Program-made: the position numbers and the translations under genes
In this document: in pieces, positions 8,050 through 15,504 of the stretch
How the letters are laid out: the number at the start of each line of letters is the position of its first letter
Numbering within the stretch: the stretch's first letter is position 1
NCBI GenBank assembly: GCA_030263275.1
Contig: SZOR01000005.1
Location: 1 to 64,000 of the forward strand
Source of the DNA: DSNY01 sp016861185
Lineage (GTDB): Bacteria > Pseudomonadota > Gammaproteobacteria > Burkholderiales > Burkholderiaceae_F
DNA: 64,000 nt
Direction: 5' to 3'
Notes under the pieces: generated by a model
Seen by the model: only the letters and a program-made list of their open reading frames with translations
Database searches by the model: none
What the model was told of the DNA's origin: nothing

Positions 8050-8997
8050 ATGAGATTCGCCTTCGAAGCCGCGCAGCGCATCGAAACTGTGCTTGAAGGG
8101 CGCGTAGCCGTATCGACAATCCTCTTCGCCGTCCTCTCTATCACTTTCACTTGCGCTGACCACGCGAACGCGGCCACTTTCTCAGTTACGTGTAGCTCAG
8201 AAGTGGAGCAGGCAAGACAGGGTTGCACTATCAAGCTGACCGGGAGGATTGAAGTCGGCGACAGCACCCGGCTGCGCGCCCTATTTCGTGAGCCGACGCC
8301 AGCGGGGTTTCACTACAACACACTACTGCTCGATTCGCCGGGTGGCGACGTCGCGGAGGCACTGCGAATTGCGTCAGTAGTCCGAGAGGCGATGCTTGAG
8401 ACGACCACTATGAGGTCCGTCGGGGACGTCGACACGAGAGCGCTGAGAAGCGGCGAAAGACTACCAAGGATGCACTGGCCCTGCGTCAGTGCATGTTTCC
8501 TAGTCTGGGTCGCCGGAGCACAGAGAACGAGCCTTTCAACGGTCGATCCCGAGCACGGTCCAGTCGGTATCGGTCTTCATCGCCCATACTTTGCGCCCGC
8601 GGCGTATAACAACCCAGCGTCGCAAGTCGCGGAGATGCAACAGCAAGCGGCGGCTGCCATGCGAGAGTATCTGCGGCGCGAACAAATACCGGAGTCCTTC
8701 ATTGAGAAGATGCTTGACCGATCGTCGCGCGAGATCTACTGGTTGCACGAGAGCGGCGATGAATGGGCCTTGAATGGACGCGCGGCTTGGTTTGAAGAGA
8801 TGATGATCGCTCGCTGCGGTTACGATCCTGTGTACGACCGGCAGGGGGAGCAGCTCGGCGTGCAACTGCTCCAGAAGAGACGGGACCCGCTAAGCGACGC
8901 AGCGTATCAACGGTGGCTCGTATGGCGACAGGCATTCAATCGGTGCCAAGGTGACGCGAGACGAAGCGCACAGCAAGCGATGCGCGCGTCGAAGTGA
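8050..8997 (+). CDS. Exported Clp/crotonase-fold (COG3904-like) protein
   Basis: A 315-residue protein with an N-terminal hydrophobic segment (about 21-42) ending CADHANAA, most likely a signal peptide or anchor. The rest resembles periplasmic ClpP/SppA-fold proteins: LLLDSPGGDVAEALRIA (SPGG at 96-99), CVSACFLVWVAGAQR (145-159, candidate Ser147) and GIGLHRPYF (His177). These correspond to the oxyanion loop, the nucleophile region and a catalytic His of that fold. Protease activity is inferred, not shown. Lower GC than the core genes, and it sits with the PD-(D/E)XK-like gene 63 bp upstream on the same strand. Cysteines in the mature part (for example RCGYDP) suggest a disulfide. Confidence 0.65.
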   Translation: MRFAFEAAQRIETVLEGRVAVSTILFAVLSITFTCADHANAATFSVTCSSEVEQARQGCTIKLTGRIEVGDSTRLRALFREPTPAGFHYNTLLLDSPGGDVAEALRIASVVREAMLETTTMRSVGDVDTRALRSGERLPRMHWPCVSACFLVWVAGAQRTSLSTVDPEHGPVGIGLHRPYFAPAAYNNPASQVAEMQQQAAAAMREYLRREQIPESFIEKMLDRSSREIYWLHESGDEWALNGRAAWFEEMMIARCGYDPVYDRQGEQLGVQLLQKRRDPLSDAAYQRWLVWRQAFNRCQGDARRSAQQAMRASK

Positions 8998-9115
8998 ACA
9001 GCTCGCAGCTGCGTCGGCGGGCGCGCGATGTGCGCCCCGTGGCGCCCTTCGCTCCAGCGCCGCGGAGGAGTCGTGGACGAGGGTCCGTCAATGCCGATGC
9101 CAACGCCTTCTCGAG

Positions 9116-9298
9116 GCCGACGCCAATGCGCTCGCGCCCGGCGGCGCGTTGCTGCGCGACTACCACGCCAAGCACGGCCGCCACGAAGAAGCCCGTCGCT
9201 GGCACACGTGCTCGGCCGAGCGGCAGAACGAGCTTTGCGCCGCCGAAGTCGAGCGCAACAACGTCACCCCGAAAGACACATTCGAACCCCACGATCTC
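9116..9298 (+). repeat. Duplicated fragment of the M48 protease gene
   Basis: This 183-bp stretch matches 6556-6738 at a constant offset of 2560 bp with no gaps and only scattered substitutions. It encodes ALAPGGALLRDYHAKHGR and ERNNVTPKDTFEPHD, copies of the protease C-terminal region. It is joined directly to an hsdR fragment at the Asp-Leu codons near 9293, which makes a chimeric open frame (8951-9496) that I do not consider a functional gene. Confidence 0.85.
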
Positions 9299-9556
9299 GA
9301 CGACCAGCTCTTCGTCACGTTCGCGCGAAGTCGGGATCTGCTGCGATGGGAGCCCGTCCAAGCGGCGGACCGCACCGACTTGCGCGAGAAGCTGAAGGTC
9401 GCCTCGGGCGGCGTGGTGTTCACGACGATCCGGAAGTTCTTCCCCGAGGAGCGCGGCGACCCCATCCGGCGCTTTCGGAACGGCGCAACATCGTGATGAT
9501 CGCCGATGAGGCGCACCGCAGCCAACACGACTTCATCGACGGCTTCGCGCGCTGCC
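9293..9556 (+). pseudogene. hsdR: Remnant of type I restriction endonuclease subunit R
   Basis: The translation DLDDQLFVTFARSRDLLR ... VASGGVVFTTIRKFFPEE in one frame continues after a frameshift near 9463 as LSERRNIVMIADEAHRSQ-HDFIDGFAR. This is the helicase core of HsdR, including the motif II DEAH box. The nuclease domain, Walker A region and everything after motif II are missing. The fragment lies directly upstream of the DUF262 gene. It is clear evidence that a type I restriction locus once occupied this site. Confidence 0.8.
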
Positions 9557-9620
9557 GGGAAGCCGCGGTGCGGAAGGCGTACGTGAAAGGCACCGAGCGA
9601 TTCACTGCAGTGGCTACGGC

Positions 9621-11384
9621 ATGACGGAACTCAAAACCTGCTTCAAGCGCGTGGACTACGACCTTGCGGGGCTGCTCCACTATCTCGACATCGGCGACAT
9701 CGGGCTCCCGGACATTCAGCGGCCCTTCGTCTGGAAGAACGCGAAGGTGCGCGACCTGTTCGACTCGATGTACAAGGGCTTTCCGGTCGGGTATCTGCTC
9801 TTCTGGGAGAACGCCCAGCCCAACGGGGCCAAGCAGATCGGCATTGGCGGCAAGGCGCATCCGGTGGCCTCTCGGCTGATCGTGGACGGCCAGCAGCGGC
9901 TGACCTCGCTCTACGCGGTGTTCCGCGGCAAGGCCGTACTCGACGACGACTACGGCGAGCGAGTGATCGAGATTGCCTTCCGCCCGCGCGACGGGCGGTT
10001 CGAGGTGGCCGACGCCGCCATCCGCAAGGACCCCGAGTGGATTGCCAACATCTCGGAGCTCTGGACCTCGGGCAAGTCGAGCTACCAGATGGTCAAGGGC
10101 TTCCTCACCATCCTCAAGGCGAAGGTCGCGCTCAGCGACGAGGACGAGGAGCAGATCAGTCACAACCTCGACCGGCTGTTCGACCTGCAGAAGTATCCCT
10201 TCACGGCGCTCGAGATCGCCTCGTCTGTGAACGAGGAGCAAGTGGCCGACATCTTCGTGCGCATCAACAGCGAGGGAGTGAAGCTCAACCAGGCCGACTT
10301 CATCCTGACGCTGCTTTCGGTGTTCTGGGACGAGGGACGGGCCGCGCTCGAGTCGTTCTGCAGAGCGTCGCGCCGGCCGCCCGGCAGCGGAGCGGGCGCT
10401 TCGCCGTTCAATCACTTCATCGAACCCGACCCAGACCAGTTGCTGCGGGTGGCCGTGGCGCTCGGCTTCCGGCGCGGCCGGCTCAAGAGCGTGTACCAGG
10501 TCCTGCGCGGCAAGGACCTCGAGACGGACACCTTCTCCGTCGAGCGGCGCGAGGAGCAGTTCGCGATCCTGAAGGCCGCGCAGGCCGATGTGCTCAACCT
10601 GAAGCACTGGCATCAGTTCCTGAGCGCGCTCGTGGGCGCCGGCTTCCGCGGCGCTGAGATGGTTTCCTCGCGGAACGCGTTGCTGTACGCCTATGCGTTC
10701 TATTTGATCGGACGACTGCGCTGCCAAGTGCCGGAGCATCAGCTCCAGCGGCTGATTGGGCGCTGGTTGTTCTTCTCGAGCCTGACCGGGCGGTACACCA
10801 GCTCGCCGGAATCGGTGATGGACGCTGACCTGAACCGGATCGGCGCGCTGACCGATGCCGCGGCCTTCGCCGCCGTGCTCGAAGACGCGATGGCGAGCGA
10901 GCTGACTAACGACTACTGGACGATCACGCTGCCCGCGGCGCTCGAAAGCTCGGCCGCCCGGAGTCCGGAGCTGTTCGCCTTCTATGCGGCGCAGAACCGC
11001 CTGTCCGCGCCGGTCCTGTTCTCGCACAAGAAAGTGAACGACCTGCTCGATCCGGCGATCCGCGCCACCAAGAAGGCGCTGGAGCGCCATCACCTGTTCC
11101 CGCGCGCCTGGCTGGAAGCGCAGGGCGAGTCGGACCTCAAGGTGATCAACCAGATCGCCAACTTCGCGCTGCTCGAGTGGCCGGAGAACATCGCGATCGG
11201 CGACGCGCCACCGAGCGAGTACGTGCCCAAGCTGCGGGGGCGCTTCGCGCCCGCCGATTGGCAGCGGATGCACGAGCTGCACGCGCTGCCCGATGCGTGG
11301 GAGTCGATGGCGTACGCGGACTTTCTCGCCGCGCGGCGCCGGCTGATGGCCAGCATCATCCGGCGCGGGTTCGAGACGCTGTGA
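9621..11384 (+). CDS. DUF262 domain protein (GmrSD-like) with C-terminal HNH-like motif
   Basis: A 587-residue cytosolic protein. Residues 10-100 form the ParB/Srx-like DUF262 core: GLPDIQRPFVWKNAKVRDLF, then IVDGQQRLTSLYAV with the DGQQRLT nucleotide-binding motif at 89-95. Residues 485-525 carry LERHHLFPRAWL, NQIAN and WPENIAIGD, a His/Asn arrangement like the DUF1524/HNH nuclease half of GmrSD. Such proteins act as modification-dependent (type IV) restriction factors or other phage-defence effectors. It follows an hsdR relic by 65 bp and is followed by the TCAGCCG repeat. It looks intact. Confidence 0.8.
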   Translation: MTELKTCFKRVDYDLAGLLHYLDIGDIGLPDIQRPFVWKNAKVRDLFDSMYKGFPVGYLLFWENAQPNGAKQIGIGGKAHPVASRLIVDGQQRLTSLYAVFRGKAVLDDDYGERVIEIAFRPRDGRFEVADAAIRKDPEWIANISELWTSGKSSYQMVKGFLTILKAKVALSDEDEEQISHNLDRLFDLQKYPFTALEIASSVNEEQVADIFVRINSEGVKLNQADFILTLLSVFWDEGRAALESFCRASRRPPGSGAGASPFNHFIEPDPDQLLRVAVALGFRRGRLKSVYQVLRGKDLETDTFSVERREEQFAILKAAQADVLNLKHWHQFLSALVGAGFRGAEMVSSRNALLYAYAFYLIGRLRCQVPEHQLQRLIGRWLFFSSLTGRYTSSPESVMDADLNRIGALTDAAAFAAVLEDAMASELTNDYWTITLPAALESSAARSPELFAFYAAQNRLSAPVLFSHKKVNDLLDPAIRATKKALERHHLFPRAWLEAQGESDLKVINQIANFALLEWPENIAIGDAPPSEYVPKLRGRFAPADWQRMHELHALPDAWESMAYADFLAARRRLMASIIRRGFETL

Positions 11385-11397
11385 CCAGACCGCGAAC

Positions 11398-11436
11398 TAG
11401 CGTTCAGCCGACCACCGAACCCGCGTTCAGCCGCTG
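11398..11436. repeat. TCAGCCG repeat pair, copy A (after DUF262 gene)
   Basis: Two TCAGCCG cores at 11404 and 11427, 23 bp apart, each preceded by GAAC-NNGCGT. The first core begins 20 bases after the DUF262 stop codon (11384). The same arrangement recurs at 14264/14287 and 16020/16043, with a single copy at 15179. Confidence 0.75.
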
Positions 11437-11500
11437 CTGGTCTATCCTCCAGATGTGGTGAAACGTCGACAGATATGCAGAAAAGCCTACTATTCGCCAC

Positions 11501-12109
11501 ATGCCAGCAGCTACCGACCGTGATCGCACACTGAAGCTCGCGCGTCGCCGCCAAGGCGTGACGTCGCGCGAGCTCGCGCAGGCCGGGATTCACACTCAGG
11601 TGCTGAGCCGGCTGGTCGCCGGCGGGGAGCTCGAGCGCATCGCGCGGGGGCTGTACCGGCTGCCCCAGCATGCGGTGACCGAGCATCACGGGCTCGCCAT
11701 TGCGGCAGCGGCTGTTCCGCACGGTGTCGTGTGTCTGCTCTCCGCCCTGCAGTACCACGGCATCGGGACGCAGCTTCCCTCCGAAGTCTGGATGGCGATC
11801 GACCGGCGGGCGCGACGTCCGGCGCTGCGCTACCCGCCGCTTCGCATCGTGCGCTACACGGGCGCGGCGCTCACCGAAGGGGCGGAGAGCCACCGGGTCG
11901 AGGGCCGGGAAGTGCGCGTGTACAGCGTCGCCAAGACGATCGCGGACTGCTTCAAGTACCGCAACAAGATCGGCCTCGATGTCGCACTGGAGGCGCTGCG
12001 GGAGGCATGGCGGGCGCGCCGCTTCAAGATGGACGAGCTGGACCGCTACGCCGCCATCTGCCGCGTGCAGCGCGTGATGCAGCCCTATCTCGAAGCGCTG
12101 GTGGCATGA
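11501..12109 (+). CDS. AbiEi-like antitoxin / transcriptional regulator
   Basis: A 202-residue protein of the AbiEi type IV antitoxin family. Residues 8-60 form a winged helix (GVTSRELAQAGIHTQVLSRL, then GELERIARGLYRL). The rest is the AbiEi core with YPPLRIVRYTG and YSVAKTIADCFKYRNKIGLD. In AbiE systems this protein represses its own promoter and prevents toxicity of the nucleotidyltransferase partner. Its stop overlaps the start of the toxin gene (ATGA at 12106-12109), so the two are translationally coupled. Confidence 0.88.
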   Translation: MPAATDRDRTLKLARRRQGVTSRELAQAGIHTQVLSRLVAGGELERIARGLYRLPQHAVTEHHGLAIAAAAVPHGVVCLLSALQYHGIGTQLPSEVWMAIDRRARRPALRYPPLRIVRYTGAALTEGAESHRVEGREVRVYSVAKTIADCFKYRNKIGLDVALEALREAWRARRFKMDELDRYAAICRVQRVMQPYLEALVA

Positions 12110-13158
12110 CCGGCGCTCGCGAGGGCTTCGCCCGCTCGGTGCAGGTGCGGCTCGCGCGGCATGCGAAGGAAATCGGCGTCGATTCCAACCTCGTGCTCAC
12201 CCGGTACGCGGTGGAGCGTTTTCTGTACCGGCTTGCGCGCTCGGCACACGCCGAGCAGTTCGTGCTGAAAGGGGCACTTCTCCTCCTGGTCTGGCTCGGC
12301 GAAACGCTGCGGCCCACGCGCGACGCCGATCTGCTCGGCTTCGGCGCACTCTCGGACGATGCGCTCGTGAAGATCTTCCGAGAGATGTGCGCTGTCGAGG
12401 TCGAGCCGGACGCGGCGACGTTCCTTCCGGAGACCGTGCGCGTCGCTCCCATCCGCGAGGAGGACGCTTACGGCGGCCGCAGGGTAACGCTGCAGGCGCG
12501 GGTGGGCGCTGCGCGCTTGACCGTCCAAGTGGATATCGGGATCGGCGATGCGGTGACGCCTGCGCCGGAGTGGCTCGAGTACCCGAGCCTGCTCGACCTG
12601 CCTCGTCCGCGGCTGCGGGCCTATCCGCGCGAGACGGTGCTCGCGGAGAAGCTGCACGCCATGGTGTATCTCGGCGTGCGCACCAGCCGCATGAAGGACT
12701 ACTTCGACGTGCACGCGTTGCTGCGCGAGGAGGAAATGGATACGGCCCTGCTCGCCCGCGCCCGGCTCCGGCACGCTCGGAAGCCCCGCAGCGCCATCGC
12801 CAGTTCCCTCTCGTCGTACGGCTCGTCCTTCAGTTCGCCGACGAAGTGCTCGTCCGCGCATCCTCCGGAAGCCGATGACGCCCCGGGCGCAATGCAGCCC
12901 TTCGCAGGCCGGCTTTTACGTTGCAACTCTGGAGCGCCGCTCCATAATTGCAACGATGATCCTTCGCCGGCTCCTGCCCGCCCTTACCTCCGCCCTGGCC
13001 GAGGCCCCGGCCGTGGCGCTGCTGGGCCCGCGTCAGGTCGGCAAGACCACGCTGGCGCTGGAGCTGGCCAAGTCGCGGCCGTCCGTTTACCTCGATCTCG
13101 AGTCGGACGCCGACCGGGCGAAGCTCGCCGAGCCGGAGCTGTACCTCAAGCAGCATGA
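12106..13158 (+). CDS. AbiEii/AbiGii-like nucleotidyltransferase toxin, altered C-terminus
   Basis: Residues 1-215 are a good AbiEii protein: LKGALLLLVWLGETLRPTRDADLLG carries the nucleotidyltransferase GALLL and DAD motifs, followed by TVLAEKLHAMVYLG and MKDYFDVHALL. AbiEii toxins transfer nucleotides to tRNA or other acceptors and cause growth arrest. After about residue 215 the normal end (roughly 70 residues) is missing. The frame becomes low-complexity (SSLSSYGSSFSSP) and reads through, out of register, about 200 bases into the next gene before stopping at 13158. A frameshift or deletion around 12740-12760 has probably inactivated it or shortened its functional part. Confidence 0.7.
   Translation: MTGAREGFARSVQVRLARHAKEIGVDSNLVLTRYAVERFLYRLARSAHAEQFVLKGALLLLVWLGETLRPTRDADLLGFGALSDDALVKIFREMCAVEVEPDAATFLPETVRVAPIREEDAYGGRRVTLQARVGAARLTVQVDIGIGDAVTPAPEWLEYPSLLDLPRPRLRAYPRETVLAEKLHAMVYLGVRTSRMKDYFDVHALLREEEMDTALLARARLRHARKPRSAIASSLSSYGSSFSSPTKCSSAHPPEADDAPGAMQPFAGRLLRCNSGAPLHNCNDDPSPAPARPYLRPGRGPGRGAAGPASGRQDHAGAGAGQVAAVRLPRSRVGRRPGEARRAGAVPQAA
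12920..12954. promoter_or_regulatory. 35-bp compound dyad abutting the ATPase start codon
   Basis: GTTGCAA (12920-12926) pairs with TTGCAAC (12948-12954), and inside it GGAGC (12931-12935) pairs with GCTCC (12939-12943) around a 3-base centre. The dyad ends one base before the ATG at 12956. It could be an autoregulatory operator or an RNA hairpin that masks initiation. No other function is apparent. Confidence 0.6.
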
Positions 13159-14122
13159 GGACAAGCTCGTCATCCTCGACGAGATCCACCGCACGCCGCA
13201 GCTTTTCCGCAGCCTGCGCGGGCTGATTGACGCCGGCCGGCGGCGCGGACGGGGCAAGGGCCGCTTTCTCGTGCTCGGGTCGGCATCGATCGATCTACTC
13301 CGGCAGTCAGCCGAATCGCTCGCCGGCCGCATCCGCTACCTCGAGCTCGCCCCGCTCGACGCCGGGGAGGTGGGCCGCGAGCGGCTCGATGCGCTCTGGC
13401 TGCGCGGCGGATTTCCGGAGAGCCTGCTGGCCGCCTCCGACGCGGAGAGTCTGCGCTGGCGCAGGGACTTCATCCGTACCTATCTCGAGCGTGATATCCC
13501 GCAGCTCGGGCCACGCATTCCGGCAGAAACGTTGCGCCGGCTCTGGACCATGCTGGCGCACCAGCAGGGCGGATTGCTCAACGCCGCGGCCCTCGCGCGC
13601 GCCCTGGCCGTGGACGGCAAGACGGTGGCCGGCTACCTCGATCTGCTCGTTGACCTGCTCCTCGTTCGCCGCCTGCCTCCCTGGCACGGCAACGTCCGCA
13701 AGCGGCTGGTCAAGTCGCCCAAGGTGCACGTCCGCGACAGCGGGCTGGTGCACGCACTGCTGTCGATCGGCGATCGCGAGGCCCTGCTGGCGCATCCGGT
13801 GGCCGGCGCGAGCTGGGAAGGCATGGCGATCGAGTCGCTGATCGCCGCCGCGCCCGCAGGCACCGAGGCGTACTTCTTCAGGACGTCGGCCGGCGCCGAG
13901 ATCGACCTGCTGCTCAAGATTCCCGGCCGGCGCCAACCCTGGGCGATCGAAATCAAGCGCGGGCTGGCGCCGAAGATCGAGCGGGGCTTCCACTTCGCCG
14001 TCGACGCCGTGCGGCCGGAGCGGCGCTTTGTGGTGTACAGCGGCGACGAGCGCTTTCCGCTGGCCGAAGGGGTTGAGGCGATCCCGCTCGCCGACCTGTG
14101 CGCGGAGCTTTCGGCGACGTGA
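12956..14122 (+). CDS. ATP-binding protein, AAA_14 + DUF4143
   Basis: A 388-residue P-loop ATPase. It has Walker A GPRQVGKTT (24-32), Walker B LVILDEIH, a sensor-like VLGSAS, then the DUF4143 part with FIRTYLERDIPQLG and a C-terminal restriction-nuclease-like core (FRTSAGAEIDLLL ... AIEIKRG). The family is widespread in accessory regions and is suspected to act in defence or as TA-like modules, but its biochemical role is unknown. I start at the ATG just after the 35-bp dyad, because MILRRLLPAL is the usual family N-terminus; an upstream in-frame start at 12875 would add 27 odd residues. It overlaps the out-of-register end of the AbiEii frame. Confidence 0.82.
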   Translation: MILRRLLPALTSALAEAPAVALLGPRQVGKTTLALELAKSRPSVYLDLESDADRAKLAEPELYLKQHEDKLVILDEIHRTPQLFRSLRGLIDAGRRRGRGKGRFLVLGSASIDLLRQSAESLAGRIRYLELAPLDAGEVGRERLDALWLRGGFPESLLAASDAESLRWRRDFIRTYLERDIPQLGPRIPAETLRRLWTMLAHQQGGLLNAAALARALAVDGKTVAGYLDLLVDLLLVRRLPPWHGNVRKRLVKSPKVHVRDSGLVHALLSIGDREALLAHPVAGASWEGMAIESLIAAAPAGTEAYFFRTSAGAEIDLLLKIPGRRQPWAIEIKRGLAPKIERGFHFAVDAVRPERRFVVYSGDERFPLAEGVEAIPLADLCAELSAT

Positions 14123-14257
14123 GCCAGTTCGCCTTCCTCCAGCGCGAATGGCCCGCCGTCTTCGAGGCTGCGTCGAAGGCGGAAGGTGCCTTGCATGCCG
14201 ATCCGCGCACGGCAGCCGCTCACCCGGTCGACTGGCAGCCGCACCCCGGCCGCGAAC

Positions 14258-14296
14258 TGACGATCAGCCGACGCCCGAACTTGCGTTCAGCCGCCC
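14258..14296. repeat. TCAGCCG repeat pair, copy B (after DUF4143 ATPase)
   Basis: TCAGCCG cores at 14264 and 14287, again exactly 23 bp apart, in a context (GAACTGACGA-TCAGCCGACG-CCGAACTTGCG) very close to copy A. It lies about 140 bases after the ATPase stop codon. I see no gene in 14123-14385. Confidence 0.75.
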
Positions 14297-14385
14297 GCCC
14301 GCGTCGATCGTGACGACCAGACTGAAATCTGCGGACCGCAGTCGTGGGCAGGCCGACGGCGGAACAGCCGCGATTCACGCCATGA

Positions 14386-15147
14386 ATGATTGTCATGCAT
14401 GACATGGATGTCGGCCTGCTGCCGAGGCTCGCCACGGCCGAGCTCGCCGCGCGGGTGCGCGCGATGCCTGCGGTCGTGGTGACCGGGCCGCGGCAGGCGG
14501 ACAAGAGCACGCTGGCGCAGCGGCTCGTGCCCGGTAGGCGCAGCTACCGTTCGCTCGACGACCTCGACGTGCTCGACGCCGCGCGGCGCGACCCCGAGGC
14601 GCTCGTGGGCGGCGAAGGGCCCGCCACGTTGGACGAGGCGCAGCGCGCGCCGGAGCTGCTGCATGCCGTCAAGCGGGCGATCGACCGGCGGCGCACGGCG
14701 GGGCCTTTCCTGCTCACGGGCTCGGCCACAACCTGCTGTTGCTGCGTGGCGTGTCCGAATCGCTGGCCGCCGCGCGAGCTACCTCACCCTGTGGCCGATG
14801 ACGCGCCGCGAGCAGCGCGGCGAGGGGCGCGCAGGGCTGAGGGAGGAACTGTTGGCCGCGCCCGACGCGCGGTGCTTGACGAGAAGAGCAATGTGCATTT
14901 TTTGCACATACTGCCGCCGACGGAACGGGGCTCTCCGACCCGCTCGACCGGGACCTCGCGCGCCGCATCGTGGGAGAAGGCCGCCGCGACAGTCAACGAA
15001 TCGGACCTGCGCGGCCTTCGCAAGCTGCAGAGCGCCGCGGGCAAGCGCTTCGGCGCGGGCGTGGTGCTCTATGACGGCAGCGCGACCGTGAGCTTTGGCG
15101 GCGCGCTGTTCGCGGTGCCCGTGCGCAAACTCTGGGAGGCCGCGTGA
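14386..15147 (+). pseudogene. Broken second AAA_14/DUF4143 ATPase
   Basis: The frame begins like a DUF4143 ATPase (VVVTGPRQADKSTLAQRL ... TLDEAQRAPELLHAVKRAI ... FLLTGSA). The Walker A Gly before Lys is Asp (GPRQADKS instead of GPRQxGKS). After LTGSA the frame shifts: the expected RASYLTLWPMTRREQRGEG is found in another frame at about 14775-14830. Most of the middle is gone. The tail NESDLRGLRKLQSAAGKRF and the following AVPVRKLWEAA match the family C-terminus. A mutated P-loop, a frameshift and an internal deletion together make it a pseudogene. Confidence 0.8.
14391..14404. promoter_or_regulatory. Perfect 14-bp palindrome at the pseudogene start
   Basis: TGTCATGCATGACA overlaps the start codons of the broken ATPase gene. 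The intact paralogue upstream also carries a dyad next to its start codon. An operator is possible; the two sequences differ. Confidence 0.45.
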
Positions 15148-15176
15148 ACGCTGCCTTCACAGGCGGCGGCTTCCCT

Positions 15177-15195
15177 TTCGATTAGCCGGCCTCAA
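15177..15195. repeat. Single TTAGCCG repeat, copy D
   Basis: CGATTAGCCGGCCTC at 15179-15193 matches the second unit of copy C (GCGATTAGCCGATGCC). It lies 30 bases after the end of the broken ATPase and before the FitAB pair. It is only one unit, so weaker than copies A-C. Confidence 0.5.
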
Positions 15196-15255
15196 ACCTT
15201 TTAATCTGCCACGTGTGATATCGTGCTATCGCTTTCGACCGGTAAGGAGATGTGC

Positions 15256-15504
15256 GTGGCCCAGGTTGTTGTTCGCCAACTCGAGGAGGACGTGAAAGCA
15301 CGCCTCAAGCGTCGCGCCGCACGTCACGGCCGCAGCATGGAAGAAGAAGTGCGGGAGATCCTGCGCAACGCGGCGCGGGAAGAGAGCCGGTCGGTCGCCA
15401 AGCTGGGTTCGCGCATCGCCGCGCGCTTCCGCGGGGCGGGGCTGGAATCCGACCTGCCCGAGCTGCGCGGGCAGACACCCCGGCCGGCGAAGCTCGGCAA
15501 GTGA
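15256..15504 (+). CDS. fitA: FitA-like ribbon-helix-helix antitoxin
   Basis: An 82-residue protein with an N-terminal Arc/FitA ribbon-helix-helix: AQVVVRQLEEDVKARLKRRA followed by HGRSMEEEVREILRNA. The C-terminal tail (residues 50-82) would wrap the toxin. I choose the GTG at 15256 because AAGGAG (15244-15249) gives a 6-base spacing and the product then begins MAQVVVRQL as in FitA proteins; the ATG at 15250 is too close. Its stop overlaps the toxin start (GTGA), so the pair is coupled. FitA-type proteins bind their own promoter with the toxin. Confidence 0.85.
   Translation: MAQVVVRQLEEDVKARLKRRAARHGRSMEEEVREILRNAAREESRSVAKLGSRIAARFRGAGLESDLPELRGQTPRPAKLGK

Noticed and set aside
8951..9496. 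A 181-codon open frame as a gene
   Set aside because: It joins unrelated sequence, a fragment of the M48 gene and a fragment of hsdR; the hsdR reading continues in another frame. It is a chimera of relics.
12855..12900. Another TCAGCCG repeat between AbiEii and the ATPase
   Set aside because: AAGCCGATGACGCC and GCAGCCC are present but lack the 23-bp spacing and the core is changed.
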